Assembly: GCA_035293805.1 (NCBI GenBank)
Contig: DATGMD010000051.1
Location: 62,001 to 126,000 of the forward strand
DNA length: 64,000 nt
Source: JAJPHF01 sp035293805
Lineage (GTDB): Bacteria; Chloroflexota; UBA6077; JAJPHF01
Direction: 5' to 3'
The position numbers and the translations under genes were made by a program. The notes under the pieces are model-generated. The model saw only the letters and a program-made list of their open reading frames with translations. It was not told the origin of the DNA and did not search any database. This document shows, one piece after another, positions 63,318 to 64,000 of this stretch. Position 1 is the first letter of the stretch. Every line of letters begins with the position of its first letter.

Positions 63318-64000
63318 TCAACCCACGGGCTGGTGCCCGTCGTGCGCGGCGTAAGCCTCCTCGCGGTAGAGGTCCAGCGCCTCCATCGCGGGCAGGTCGG
63401 TGATCGAGAAGAGGACGGCCTCCTCGTCGCCCGTGTTGGCGTGCTCGTGCCAGGCCCAGGTGGGCAGCGCCAGGAAGTCGCCCTGCTGCCAGTCGAGCCG
63501 CTCCCCGTTCACCACGCTGTAGCCGCGCCCGCGGAACACCTGGTACACGGCGCTGCTCGTGTGGCGGTGCGCCCGCGTGCGTACCCCCGGCCGCAGGAGC
63601 TGAATCCAGCAGCCGAGCGCCGGCAGCGCGTGGCCGCCCGTCCGCGGGTCGGTGTACTCTAGCGCCACGTCGTCGTAGGGGCTCGCGTCCACCGCCGCCA
63701 GCCGCCGCAGCGCCGCATACGTGTCCGCCCACCGATAGGTGAGGAGAGGCGGGCGGGTCGGTTGCACCGCTCGCAGCGCGGCGCCGTAGCGGTGCTGCGA
63801 GCTATCGGCCGGCCGCGTCTCAGGCTGGCGCTCGGCGGGGTGGCGCTCGAAGAACACGCCGTTCAGCAGGATGACGAGCGGGAAGTCGAGGCCGTCCATC
63901 CACATCACCGGCTCGTCGCCGGCGTTGCCGTGGTGGTGCCAGCTCCAGCGCGGCGTCAGCACCAGGTCGCCCGGCTCCATCGTGCAGCGCTCGCCGTCGA
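63318..64000 (-). CDS. Bicupin ring-cleaving dioxygenase (gentisate 1,2-dioxygenase-like), partial
   Basis: The 227-codon C-terminal portion; the gene continues past the right edge. Two cupin modules are visible: MEPGDLVLTPRWSWHHHGN near the window edge and GVRTRAHRHTSSAVYQVFRG with GDFLALPTWAWHEHAN further on. Iron-type His residues occur in both (WHHHGN; AHRHTS and WHEHAN). This is the pattern of gentisate, salicylate or 1-hydroxy-2-naphthoate dioxygenases, which open aromatic rings with O2. Together with the Rieske, HpaB and LLM enzymes it supports aromatic degradation by this organism. Ligand completeness cannot be judged without the missing part. Confidence 0.85.
   Translation of the reverse strand, partial: DGERCTMEPGDLVLTPRWSWHHHGNAGDEPVMWMDGLDFPLVILLNGVFFERHPAERQPETRPADSSQHRYGAALRAVQPTRPPLLTYRWADTYAALRRLAAVDASPYDDVALEYTDPRTGGHALPALGCWIQLLRPGVRTRAHRHTSSAVYQVFRGRGYSVVNGERLDWQQGDFLALPTWAWHEHANTGDEEAVLFSITDLPAMEALDLYREEAYAAHDGHQPVG

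Overview
The window is GC-rich, densely packed bacterial chromosomal DNA with about 65 supported genes on both strands. No rRNA, tRNA, CRISPR array, phage or intact insertion sequence was found. The gene content suggests a Chloroflexota-like, possibly thermotolerant bacterium. Pointers are the many flavin-dependent luciferase-like monooxygenases (LLM), a fused accDA, a heme/siroheme gene group with a fused cobA-hemD, and a ttuB-ttuA-trmI tRNA T-loop modification operon, a modification known mainly from thermophiles. The phylum is an inference; no marker here is decisive.

Layout. 1-105: start of leuC (minus). 444-5430: LysR regulator, VOC protein, frameshifted cupin, flavin reductase, HMG-CoA lyase and a Rieske oxygenase. 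5465-11234: iron-type binding protein, three LLM oxidoreductases and a ferritin-like diiron protein. 11466-14183: bacterioferritin-like protein, DUF3105 protein and MFS transporter. 14466-21313: RsfS, HD-GYP response regulator, PEP carboxylase, cyclophilin and AI-2E-family permease. 22017-26739: HpaB-type monooxygenase, a thioredoxin-like protein with an in-frame TGA at its catalytic Cys (candidate selenoprotein), trmI, ttuA and ttuB. 26927-33598: enzymes, a PknB-type kinase, small zinc-ribbon proteins, RidA and a MidA-like methyltransferase. 34033-46679: TPR metallopeptidase, aspartate dehydrogenase, accDA, CoA transferase, two toxin-antitoxin-like loci, a binding protein, a MetE-like protein, a sulfite-oxidase-like protein, sirtuin and phosphofructokinase. 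46814-48824: ftsZ and parA. 49372-53167: six tandem secreted low-complexity proteins. 53302-56769: ZapE ATPase, a small unknown gene and a secreted hydrolase. 57042-61166: cobA-hemD, hemB and hemL. 61174-64000: two small unknown genes, an E1-beta subunit, an unknown protein and a partial bicupin dioxygenase.

Two things stand out. The first is a thioredoxin-fold protein with a UxxC motif encoded by an in-frame TGA, followed at the right distance by a SECIS-like hairpin. The second is a six-gene, probably co-transcribed array of exported Gly/Tyr/Pro- or Met-rich proteins, most ending in a cysteine, closed by a strong terminator. It looks like an undescribed extracellular matrix or coat system.

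Several families of short GC-rich palindromic repeats are scattered through intergenic DNA. They have also entered coding regions in frame (ttuA tail, MidA-like, hemD, pfkA and CoA-transferase N-termini). Some promoters have an extended -10 and a start codon at the predicted transcription start, which suggests leaderless mRNAs.
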